Positions 30,481 to 39,217 of a stretch of DNA of 39,217 nt are shown one piece after another. Location of the stretch: the NCBI RefSeq assembly GCF_002440635.1, contig NZ_DJUW01000010.1:1-39217 (forward strand), given 5' to 3'. Within the stretch, counting starts at the first letter, position 1; each line of letters opens with the position of its first letter. This DNA comes from Novosphingobium sp. UBA6272 (GTDB lineage: Bacteria > Pseudomonadota > Alphaproteobacteria > Sphingomonadales > Sphingomonadaceae). A model generated the notes under the pieces. The model was not told the origin of the DNA, made no database searches, and was given only the letters and a program-made list of their open reading frames with translations. A program made the position numbers and the translations under genes.

Positions 30481-32103
30481 ATGGCCAGTCCGATTTCCGC
30501 CAACCGTGCCGAACTGCTCGCGATCGCCACCTCGGTTGCCAACGAAAAACTGATCGACAAGTCGATCGTGATCGAGGCGATGGAAGAAGCGATCCAGAAG
30601 AGCGCCCGCAACCGCTATGGCGCCGAAAACGATATCCGCGCCAAGCTCGATCCGCGCACCGGCGATCTGCGTCTGTGGCGCGTGGTCGAAGTGGTCGAAG
30701 AAGTTGAAGACTACTTCAAGCAGGTCGATCTCAAGCAGGCCGCCAAACTCGATCCCGATGCCAAGCTGGGCGACTTCATCGTCGATCCGCTGCCCCCGGT
30801 CGATCTCGGCCGGATCGACGCGCAGTCGGCCAAGCAGGTGATCTTCCAGAAGGTCCGCGATGCCGAGCGTGAACGCCAGTTCGAGGAATTCAAGGATCGC
30901 GCCGGCGAAATGGTCACCGGCGTGATCAAGTCGGTCGAATTCGGCCACGTGATCGTCAACCTCGGCCGCGCCGAAGGGGTGATCCGCCGCGATCAGCAGA
31001 TCCCGCGCGAAGTTGCCCGCGTCGGCGAACGCGTCCGCGCGCTGATCCTCAAGGTCGAGCGTCAGAACCGCGGTCCCCAGATCTTCCTTAGCCGCGCCCA
31101 CCCGGACTTCATGAAGAAGCTGTTCGAGCAGGAAGTGCCGGAAATCTACGACGGGATCATCACGATCCAGGCCGCCGCCCGCGATCCGGGCAGCCGCGCC
31201 AAGATCGGCGTGATCAGCCGCGACAGCAGCATCGACCCGGTCGGCGCCTGCGTCGGTATGAAGGGCAGCCGCGTTCAGGCGGTCGTCCAGGAAATGCAGG
31301 GCGAAAAGATCGACATCATCCCCTGGAGCGAAGATACCGCGACCTTCGTGGTCAACGCGCTGCAGCCGGCCACGGTCAGCCGCGTGGTAATCGACGAAGA
31401 GGAAAGCCGGATCGAAGTGGTGGTCCCCGATGACCAGCTTTCGCTGGCGATCGGTCGCCGCGGCCAGAACGTCCGCCTGGCCAGCCAGCTCACCGGCAGC
31501 CAGATCGACATCCTGACCGAGCAGGAAGCCAGCGAAAAGCGCCAGAAGGAATTCGCCGAGCGTTCGAAGATGTTCGAGGAAGAACTCGACGTCGACGAAA
31601 CCCTCTCGCAGTTGCTGGTGGCCGAAGGCTTCAGCGAGCTGGAGGAAGTCGCCTATATCGAACTGGCCGAACTCGCCACGATCGAAGGCTTCGACGAGGA
31701 ACTGGCCGAAGAGCTGCAGAGCCGCGCCCAGGAAGCTCTGGATCGCCGCGAAGCCGCCTACCGCGAACAGCGGCAGGGGCTGGGCGTCGAGGATGCCCTT
31801 GCCGAAATGCCCCACCTGACCGAGCAGATGCTGGTCACGCTGGGCAAGGCCGGGATCAAGACGCTCGACGATCTCGCCGATCTCGCCACCGACGAACTGA
31901 TCGCGAAGAAGCGGCAGGAACAGCGCCGCCGCGATGGCAGCGCCCCGGCCCGCAAGGAACGCGAGCAGGACCGTGGCGGCGTGCTGGGCGAATATGGCCT
32001 CAGCGAAGAGCAGGGCAACGAGATCATCATGGCCGCGCGCGCGCACTGGTTCGAAGACGAGCCAGCCACAGAGGAGGCCGCAAATGCGGATTCCTCACAA
32101 TGA
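30481..32103 (+). CDS. nusA: Transcription termination/antitermination factor NusA
   Basis: 540 residues. Domains in order: N-terminal RNAP-binding domain (about 1-130), S1 domain (about 135-200, VTGVIKSVEFGHVIVNLGRA), KH1 and KH2 (about 230-345, with GACVGMKGSRVQAVVQEM and LAIGRRGQNVRLASQL), and two acidic C-terminal helix-hairpin-helix repeats (about 365-500). NusA controls pausing, termination and antitermination. It sits between rimP and the YlxR gene, the conserved bacterial order, and overlaps the latter by 20 bases. Confidence 0.97.
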   Translation: MASPISANRAELLAIATSVANEKLIDKSIVIEAMEEAIQKSARNRYGAENDIRAKLDPRTGDLRLWRVVEVVEEVEDYFKQVDLKQAAKLDPDAKLGDFIVDPLPPVDLGRIDAQSAKQVIFQKVRDAERERQFEEFKDRAGEMVTGVIKSVEFGHVIVNLGRAEGVIRRDQQIPREVARVGERVRALILKVERQNRGPQIFLSRAHPDFMKKLFEQEVPEIYDGIITIQAAARDPGSRAKIGVISRDSSIDPVGACVGMKGSRVQAVVQEMQGEKIDIIPWSEDTATFVVNALQPATVSRVVIDEEESRIEVVVPDDQLSLAIGRRGQNVRLASQLTGSQIDILTEQEASEKRQKEFAERSKMFEEELDVDETLSQLLVAEGFSELEEVAYIELAELATIEGFDEELAEELQSRAQEALDRREAAYREQRQGLGVEDALAEMPHLTEQMLVTLGKAGIKTLDDLADLATDELIAKKRQEQRRRDGSAPARKEREQDRGGVLGEYGLSEEQGNEIIMAARAHWFEDEPATEEAANADSSQ

Positions 32104-32803
32104 GCCGCTAGGTTCCGCAGCCCCTGAAGCGCCCGAGCGGCGCTGCATCCTGACCGGGGACCACGGTTCCCGGGATGATTTGCTGCGCCTGGCGATTTCT
32201 CCGGACGGACTGGTCCTGCCCGATGCCCTGGCCCGTGCGCCGGGGCGGGGGGCGTGGATCGGCGTGTCGCGCGCCGACCTTGAAACGGCGCTGGCCAAGG
32301 GCAAGCTGAAGGGCGCCCTGGCGCGGGCGTTCAAGGGCGCCGCGCTGACGATTCCCGATGACCTGGCTGAGCGCGCCGAAGCGGCTTTGCTGCGGGCTTT
32401 CACCGAACGGCTCGGGCTGGAAATGAAAAGCGGCAAGCTGCTGCTCGGCTCCGACCGGATTGCCGAGAACGCACGGATGGGCAAGGTCACCTGGCTGGCC
32501 CATGCGGCCGATGCCAGCGAGGATGGCTCGCGCAAGCTCGATCAGGCCTGGCGGGTCGGGCGCGAACTGGAAGGATCAGGGGCGGCCGGGTTAACCTTGC
32601 CTCTGGACCGGGCGGCGCTGTCTGTGGCATTGGGCCGCGACAATGTCGTCCACCTGGCGCTGACCGACCCCCGATCGGCGGAAAGGCTGGAAGTCCCGCT
32701 CCGGCGCTTGCTGCGCTTTTTGGGGCAGGGCCATACGAACGATCAGGGCAATGGCGGGGAACCGGCCGATCCGGCTGGACCTGCGCCCGCGACGACAATT
32801 TGA
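32084..32803 (+). CDS. YlxR (DUF448) RNA-binding protein fused to L7Ae-like domain
   Basis: 239 residues. The N-terminal DUF448/YlxR part has the signature PERRCILTGDHGSRDDLLRL and GRGAWIG (about 18-75). The second half, ERLGLEMKSGKLLLGSDRIA followed by HAADASEDGSRKLDQAW, looks like the L7Ae/L30e fold with which YlxR is often fused in alphaproteobacteria. It likely binds RNA within the nusA-infB module. ATG 32084 is inside the nusA end, with GAGGAGG at 32071-32077. A final 60 residues are low in conservation. Confidence 0.9.
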   Translation: MRIPHNEPLGSAAPEAPERRCILTGDHGSRDDLLRLAISPDGLVLPDALARAPGRGAWIGVSRADLETALAKGKLKGALARAFKGAALTIPDDLAERAEAALLRAFTERLGLEMKSGKLLLGSDRIAENARMGKVTWLAHAADASEDGSRKLDQAWRVGRELEGSGAAGLTLPLDRAALSVALGRDNVVHLALTDPRSAERLEVPLRRLLRFLGQGHTNDQGNGGEPADPAGPAPATTI

Positions 32804-32827
32804 TATTTTGAAGGACTGGTTAGAGAC

Positions 32828-35341
<2,514 letters not shown>

Positions 35342-35344
35342 TCG

Positions 35345-35518
35345 ATGGCCGAAAGCCGCGAACGCAGGAAGCCCGAATCCAGCTCTGAGGCGAAGCCGAA
35401 GAGCTGGTGGGCGCGCAATGGCGGAGCGGTCAAACAAGGTGCGGACGCCGGATTTTGGTCCGGTTGCCTGCCAGTATTGGTCGTGATGCTTGCGTTGCCT
35501 TTGGGATTATTCTTCTGA
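35345..35518 (+). CDS. 57-aa small membrane protein between infB and rbfA
   Basis: 57 residues: a charged N-terminus MAESRERRKPESSSEAKPKS, a middle WWARNGGAVKQGADAGFW and a hydrophobic C-terminal helix (about 41-57, ending PLGLFF). It starts 3 bases after the infB stop, and its TGA overlaps the rbfA ATG as TGATG. That coupling is the best evidence for a gene; codon pattern and tail-anchor-like topology agree. I do not recognise a family. Confidence 0.6.
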   Translation: MAESRERRKPESSSEAKPKSWWARNGGAVKQGADAGFWSGCLPVLVVMLALPLGLFF

Positions 35519-35913
35519 TGTCCAGCCAGTCCGCCACCCCCGAAACCCGCTCGGTCCGTCTGCTCAAGGTGGGGGAGCAGGTGCGCCATGTGATCAGTGA
35601 ACTGCTCAGCCGGCAGATGGTCCATGACGATGTCCTGACGGCCCACGCGGTTAGCGTGACCGAGGTGCGGATGAGCCCGGACCTGCGCCATGCGACCGTC
35701 TTCGTGAAGCCGCTGCTGGGGGCGGACGAGGAGATCGTGCTCAAGGCGCTGCGCACCCACACCGCCTATTTCCAGAAGGAAGTGGCCGGCAAGCTGCGGC
35801 TCAAATATGCCGCGCGGATCAAGTTCCTGCCAGACGAAAGCTTTGACGTCGCCGAAAAGATCGAGACCTTGCTGCGCGATCCCAAGGTCCAGCGCGATCT
35901 GGGCGAGGATTGA
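35518..35913 (+). CDS. rbfA: Ribosome-binding factor A
   Basis: 131-residue KH-like protein that binds 16S rRNA during late 30S maturation and cold adaptation. Blocks: VRLLKVGEQVRHVISELLSR, VSVTEVRMSPDLRHATVFVK and LRLKYAARIKFLPDESFDVA. ATG 35518 overlaps the preceding small ORF stop. It closes the rimP-nusA-ylxR-infB-rbfA block; truB, often next, is about 2.8 kb further on. Confidence 0.95.
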   Translation: MSSQSATPETRSVRLLKVGEQVRHVISELLSRQMVHDDVLTAHAVSVTEVRMSPDLRHATVFVKPLLGADEEIVLKALRTHTAYFQKEVAGKLRLKYAARIKFLPDESFDVAEKIETLLRDPKVQRDLGED

Positions 35914-35915
35914 CT

Positions 35916-35946
35916 GACTTGCAAAGGCCCTGCGGAGCTGCAAGTC
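35916..35946. other. Inverted repeat after rbfA
   Basis: GACTTGCA (35916-35923) and TGCAAGTC (35939-35946) form a perfect 8-bp stem with a 15-base loop, directly after the rbfA stop. It has no T-tract. It may mark the 3' end of the operon or a leader element of the next gene. Confidence 0.4.
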
Positions 35947-35975
35947 TAAATGCCTGACGAGTCAGGAGAATGCCA

Positions 35976-36392
35976 ATGCACCGGTTCTTGACGGCCCTTG
36001 TTGCCTTGTTCTGCCTGTTGCTGGCGAATCCGGCTTTGGCCCGAGAAGCGCAGCCTGGATTGTTTATCAGTCCGGGTGAGGCCTGGGCTTTCAAGGTGGT
36101 GAACGGCCAGCCGGCCGAAGCCCGCAAACTGTCGCCCGATGACAAGCTTGCAAAAGGCGAGATTGTTGCCAGTTTCTCGGAAGATGGTTCGATGTTGAGG
36201 GTTCGAAACAGCGGGGACGTGTCCTTCAACTATCAGGCCTTCATTTCCCGAAATCCTGAGGACAAGGGCAAGCGAACCTCGGTTTGCACGCTCATCCCCA
36301 ACGTCGCGATGATGGAAAGCTGGCCTGGCGGATTGCCGGGGTTGCGGCTCACAAATTTCTCCGATGCCGGAGAAGGGATGATCTGCGCCTGA
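35976..36392 (+). CDS. Hypothetical exported protein
   Basis: 138 residues with a clear signal peptide MHRFLTALVALFCLLLANPA, cleaved after LARE-type ALA. The mature domain of about 115 residues is beta-rich, has two Cys (SVCTLIPN and the last MICA) likely joined by a disulfide, and no motif I recognise. CAGGAG at 35963-35968 favours ATG 35976 over ATG 35970. It converges on the yceI-like gene with 7 bases between the stops. Confidence 0.75.
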   Translation: MHRFLTALVALFCLLLANPALAREAQPGLFISPGEAWAFKVVNGQPAEARKLSPDDKLAKGEIVASFSEDGSMLRVRNSGDVSFNYQAFISRNPEDKGKRTSVCTLIPNVAMMESWPGGLPGLRLTNFSDAGEGMICA

Positions 36393-36399
36393 TTGGCGA

Positions 36400-36972
36400 C
36401 TAGTCCGGCACCAGCCGGGCCTGGATCGTGATCGCGACCTTCTTGCCGACGATCAGGCCATAGGATGTCATTCCGAAATCGCGGCGGTTGATCGTGGTCG
36501 TCGCGGTCAGGTTGATTGCCTGCTGGCCGCTGGCCCGGGACGGCGGTTCGGCAAAGGTCACCGCCAGGCTGACCGGACGGGTGATCCCGCGCGCGGTCAG
36601 TTGTCCATCGACCCGCGCCGTAACCGGCCCGGTCATCGCCATACGGCGACCGGAAAAACGGATCGACGGATGGTTGGCGACATCGAAGAAGGCCTTGCCC
36701 TTGAGGTAATCGGTGTCGGTCTTGCTGCCGGCCGTCATCGCGCGGGCATCGAGGTCGACTTCAAGGTCGATCGTATCGAGCCGGTCGGGCGAAAGCCGGA
36801 TCGACCCGCGCATTGCCGGAAACTGCGCGGTCTTGTGGCCAAGACCAAAGTAGGAAACCCGCGCGCTGACTTGCGAAGAGGCGCTGTCCAGCCGGTAACG
36901 ATAGGCCGGGCCGGCCGCAGCCGTGGTCAGTATCAGGAGCAGGGCAGCGCAGAACCGCATCGGCATAGGCAT
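36400..36972 (-). CDS. YceI family periplasmic lipid-binding-like protein
   Basis: 190 residues. After a signal peptide (MRFCAALLLILTTAAAG) the mature part is a YceI lipocalin-like barrel: YRLDSASSQVSARVSYFGLG, FPAMRGSIRLSPDRLDTIDL, DYLKGKAFFDVANHPSIRFS and GQLTARGITRPVSL. YceI proteins bind polyisoprenoids or other lipids in the periplasm. Three in-frame ATGs (36972, 36966, 36960) are possible and none has a clear Shine-Dalgarno; 36972 is given as the longest. Confidence 0.93.
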   Translation of the reverse strand: MPMPMRFCAALLLILTTAAAGPAYRYRLDSASSQVSARVSYFGLGHKTAQFPAMRGSIRLSPDRLDTIDLEVDLDARAMTAGSKTDTDYLKGKAFFDVANHPSIRFSGRRMAMTGPVTARVDGQLTARGITRPVSLAVTFAEPPSRASGQQAINLTATTTINRRDFGMTSYGLIVGKKVAITIQARLVPD

Positions 36973-37052
36973 TATCGGCGCGGATTGGGCTTCCCCGCCG
37001 CGCCTGTCAATCGCTCTGGCCTTTTCGCTGTGAACCCTTATCTGACAGCCTC

Positions 37053-37631
37053 ATGGCCAAGCTCTATTTCTACTATGCCAGCATGAACGCGGGGAAATCG
37101 ACCACGCTGCTGCAGGCGAATTTCAACTACCACGAACGCGGCATGACGACGATGCTGTGGACCGCTGCCTTGGACGATCGCGGCGGGGACAAGGCGATTG
37201 AAAGCCGGATCGGCCTGCACGCCGATGCCCACCGCTTCGATGCCGCGACCGACCTGTGGGACCGGATCGGCGCGGCGAACCGGGTCGAACCGCTGGCCTG
37301 CGTTCTGGTCGACGAGGCGCAGTTCCTGACCCAGCAGCAGGTCTGGCAATTGGCGCGGGTGGTGGACGAGGCCGGCATTCCTGTGGTCTGCTATGGCCTG
37401 CGCACCGATTTTCAGGGCGAACTGTTCCCCGGCTCGGCTACCCTGCTCGGCATTGCCGACAATCTGGTCGAACTGAAAGGCGTATGCCACTGCGGCCGCA
37501 AGGCCAGCATGAACCTGCGTGTCGATGCCAGCGGCGCGGCGGTCAAGCAGGGGGCCCAGACCGAGATCGGCGGCAACGACCGCTATGTCGCATTGTGTCG
37601 CAGGCACTTCACCGAGGCATTGGAAGGATGA
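37053..37631 (+). CDS. tdk: Thymidine kinase
   Basis: 192-residue type II thymidine kinase that phosphorylates thymidine in the salvage pathway. P-loop ASMNAGKSTT (9-18), the catalytic Glu in VDEAQFL and the substrate lasso CYGLRTDFQGELFPGS are clear. The structural zinc site appears as CHC near 149-151 and CRRH near 184-187, so one ligand may be His, as in part of the family. ATG 37053. The stop overlaps the next gene start (ATGA). Confidence 0.95.
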   Translation: MAKLYFYYASMNAGKSTTLLQANFNYHERGMTTMLWTAALDDRGGDKAIESRIGLHADAHRFDAATDLWDRIGAANRVEPLACVLVDEAQFLTQQQVWQLARVVDEAGIPVVCYGLRTDFQGELFPGSATLLGIADNLVELKGVCHCGRKASMNLRVDASGAAVKQGAQTEIGGNDRYVALCRRHFTEALEG

Positions 37632-38044
37632 GCGGGGCAATGCGCACTATCGCAATTGGAGTGTTGCTGGGCCTCGGCCTCGCCGACACCGCAGCTGCCA
37701 GGCCGGCCCCGGAATGGCCGAAGCTGGGGGTGGAGACCAGTCTGGTCTTTCCCGACCGCACCGTGCGCCTGTTTGAGCCTGATGGCGATACCGGGCTTTG
37801 GCTGATGGACCGGCAGCGCCGCTGGTATTACCTCACGCTGGCCGAGCCGTGTGCGGGCCTCAGTTCGGCCGGCTCGATCGGCTATCACATGCGCGGCCCA
37901 TCGCACCTGCGCCGCTCCAGCTTGATCCTGGTCGATGACGAGAAGTGTCTTGTGACGAGCATGGTCACCGCGGCCAGGCCCCTGCCGCGCAACGAACGCG
38001 AGATTGCGCGGCAAGCGGCCGCAGAAGGTACCCAGACCCCATGA
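37628..38044 (+). CDS. Small exported protein, DUF6491-like
   Basis: 138 residues: signal peptide MRTIAIGVLLGLGLADTAAA (after a short MSGA extension), then a beta-rich domain with WLMDRQRRWYYLTLAEPCAG and a second Cys in DDEKCLVT. The pattern of a Trp/Leu-rich strand followed by YYLTL and a Cys pair resembles the DUF6491 family, but I hold that loosely. Both ends are coupled: ATGA with tdk and ATGA with the M50 protease. An internal ATG at 37640 is an alternative start. Confidence 0.7.
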   Translation: MSGAMRTIAIGVLLGLGLADTAAARPAPEWPKLGVETSLVFPDRTVRLFEPDGDTGLWLMDRQRRWYYLTLAEPCAGLSSAGSIGYHMRGPSHLRRSSLILVDDEKCLVTSMVTAARPLPRNEREIARQAAAEGTQTP

Positions 38045-38733
38045 ACGATACCCTGTTTCAGGTCGCCGCGCTGATCATCCCGCTGATCATCGCGATCGTG
38101 TTTCACGAGGTCGCCCACGGCTGGACCGCGCGGGCGCTGGGCGACAATACCGCGGCCAACCTTGGCCGGCTCAGCCTCAACCCGATCAAGCACGTCGATC
38201 CGTTCGGCACGATCATCCTGCCGGGCATGCTCAAGCTGGCCGGCCTGCCGGTGTTCGGCTGGGCCAAGCCGGTGCCGGTGATCAAGGGCCGCCTGCGCAA
38301 CCCCCGCCGCGACATGATGATCGTCGCCGCCGCCGGGCCGAGCAGCAACCTGATCATGGCGCTGATTGGCGCGGTGCTGCTGGGGCTGTTTATGCGGGTC
38401 TATGCGGGACAGGGCGAACCTTCGCTGGCGATCGGATTTCTGGCTGCCAACCTGGTCAACTTCATCTTGCTCAACGTCTTCCTCGCCCTGTTCAATCTGC
38501 TGCCGATCCCGCCGTTCGATGGTGGTCACATTGTCGAAGGCCTGCTGCCCCCACAGGTCGCGCGCAAATATGCCGGGCTGCACAACAAGGCGCTGCTGAT
38601 CATGATCCTACTGTTGGTGGTGGTACCGTATCTGGTGCCCAGCCTGAACATCGTCAGCTGGCTGATCTTGCCGCCGGTGCAGTGGCTGTCGGAGCACTAT
38701 ATGGCGCTGGCCGGGCTGATTGCCGGACGCTGA
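38041..38733 (+). CDS. Site-2 protease family (M50) membrane metalloprotease
   Basis: 230-residue membrane protein. The HEVAHG zinc motif (HExxH at 22-26) lies in the first helix, and the second metal site NLLPIPPFDGGH supplies the Asp. Five to six hydrophobic segments are present. It belongs to the compact SpoIVFB/S2P-like group without PDZ domain, which cleaves substrates within the membrane. Substrate unknown. It is coupled to the preceding exported protein and followed by truB after 4 bases. Confidence 0.93.
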   Translation: MNDTLFQVAALIIPLIIAIVFHEVAHGWTARALGDNTAANLGRLSLNPIKHVDPFGTIILPGMLKLAGLPVFGWAKPVPVIKGRLRNPRRDMMIVAAAGPSSNLIMALIGAVLLGLFMRVYAGQGEPSLAIGFLAANLVNFILLNVFLALFNLLPIPPFDGGHIVEGLLPPQVARKYAGLHNKALLIMILLLVVVPYLVPSLNIVSWLILPPVQWLSEHYMALAGLIAGR

Positions 38734-38737
38734 ACCT

Positions 38738-39217
38738 ATGCCCCACGGCTGGATCATTCTCGACAAGCCGCATGAGCTTGGCTCGACCCAGGCAGTCGCG
38801 GCGGTCAAGCGGGTGTGCCGCGAGGCCGGGTTGGGCAAGGTCAAGGTCGGCCACGGCGGCACGCTCGATCCGCTCGCCACCGGGGTCCTGCCGATCGCGC
38901 TGGGAGAGGCGACCAAGCTGACCGGGCGGATGCTCGATGGCAACAAGGTCTATGCCTTCACCGTCGCCTTCGGGGCGGAGACCGACACGCTCGATCTGGA
39001 AGGCAAGGTAATTGCGCAAAGCGACGTGCGGCCTTCGCGGGCCGAGACCGAAGCCGTGTTGCCGCGCTTTACCGGGCCGATCGAGCAGGTTCCGCCGGCA
39101 TATTCGGCGCTGAAGGTTGATGGCGAACGGGCCTATGATCTGGCCCGAGCCGGGGCGACAGTGGAGCTGCAGGCGCGTGCCGTGACAGTTTACACTCTTA
39201 AGCCCCTCCCCTTCAGG
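38738..39217 (+). CDS. truB: tRNA pseudouridine(55) synthase TruB (3' end outside window)
   Basis: The first 160 codons of TruB, which converts U55 of tRNA T-loops to pseudouridine. The N-terminal GWIILDKPHELGSTQAV and the catalytic motif VGHGGTLDPLATGVLP (Asp44) are clear, as is the PPAYSALKVDGERAYDLAR block. The gene runs off the window. The last codons (TLKPLPFR) do not look like a typical TruB continuation and may mark a small in-frame repeat. Confidence 0.95.
   Translation, partial: MPHGWIILDKPHELGSTQAVAAVKRVCREAGLGKVKVGHGGTLDPLATGVLPIALGEATKLTGRMLDGNKVYAFTVAFGAETDTLDLEGKVIAQSDVRPSRAETEAVLPRFTGPIEQVPPAYSALKVDGERAYDLARAGATVELQARAVTVYTLKPLPFR

Noticed and set aside
30376..32046. Long open frame on minus opposite nusA
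   Set aside because: It is antisense to nusA, whose domains and operon position are certain. The translation is rich in His/Asp/Leu in the pattern given by reading GC-rich codons backwards. The same applies to the minus frame 33260-35437 opposite infB and the plus frame 15885-17960 opposite the cytochrome and oxidoreductase genes.

Overview
The window comes from a high-GC alphaproteobacterium, most likely of the order Sphingomonadales. Support for this: alphaproteobacterial gene families (a DUF1476 ATPase-zeta-like protein, YlxR fused to an L7Ae-like domain), BolA next to a CGFS glutaredoxin, a cytochrome c-prime-like protein, and the inverted repeat built on CTTCGACAAGCTCAGC that I associate with sphingomonads. 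I see no transposase, integrase, phage genes, rRNA or CRISPR array. The one RNA gene is a tRNA-Arg(TCT).

Layout. (1) 1-2373: an AT-richer leader and a large fusion of a trypsin-like protease with a DNA/RNA non-specific endonuclease, probably an accessory gene. (2) 2375-10374: typA, two tandem DUF805 membrane proteins, the ybbP-ybbA ABC exporter divergent from a tesA-like lipoprotein esterase, and recF. (3) 10431-10997: a 46-aa secreted or anchored peptide plus a lone PspC protein behind a strong sigma-54-type promoter. (4) 11003-15471: queuosine-precursor transporter, tRNA-Arg, NUDIX hydrolase, and a CHASE4-like/GGDEF/EAL protein. (5) 21664-15458, read leftward: sufE, DUF454, leuC, two unknown membrane proteins, leuD, quinone oxidoreductase, cytochrome c-prime, DUF1476, bolA, grxD. 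(6) 27037-21816: a phage-shock (Psp) locus. pspF is divergent from an operon of a 52-aa peptide, pspA, pspB, two pspC genes, and then seven further small membrane proteins. (7) 27105-29773: unknown small proteins and a csp plus divergent-infA pair. (8) 29822-39217: the rimP-nusA-ylxR-infB-(57-aa ORF)-rbfA translation/transcription operon, then yceI, tdk, a small exported protein, an M50 protease and the start of truB.

The most interesting system is the enlarged Psp envelope-stress locus. Downstream of pspABC, five consecutive small genes (22250-23774) each encode a membrane segment followed by a coiled coil that ends in a shared motif of the form R-(V/I/L)-x-x-(L/I)-E-R-I-(A/V)-T-D, then a Q/E-I-E-x-L-R block. 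This resembles the end of PspB. Degenerate versions occur in the 77-aa gene at 21989 and at the C-terminus of the second PspC. The array therefore looks like serial duplication of a PspB-like module inside one operon.

Three sigma-54-type -24/-12 elements occur in the window: before the psp operon (25890-25906, minus), before the 46-aa peptide plus lone pspC (10522-10538, plus) and before the GGDEF/EAL gene (12995-13010, plus). Each has a related 15-bp element about 100-110 bp upstream of the predicted start site (25979-25993, 10431-10445, 12915-12929). The first two elements match at 14 of 15 positions. The psp copy lies in the spacer of pspF's own predicted promoter, which would allow autorepression. 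I infer a local PspF regulon of three transcription units; this rests on sequence patterns only.
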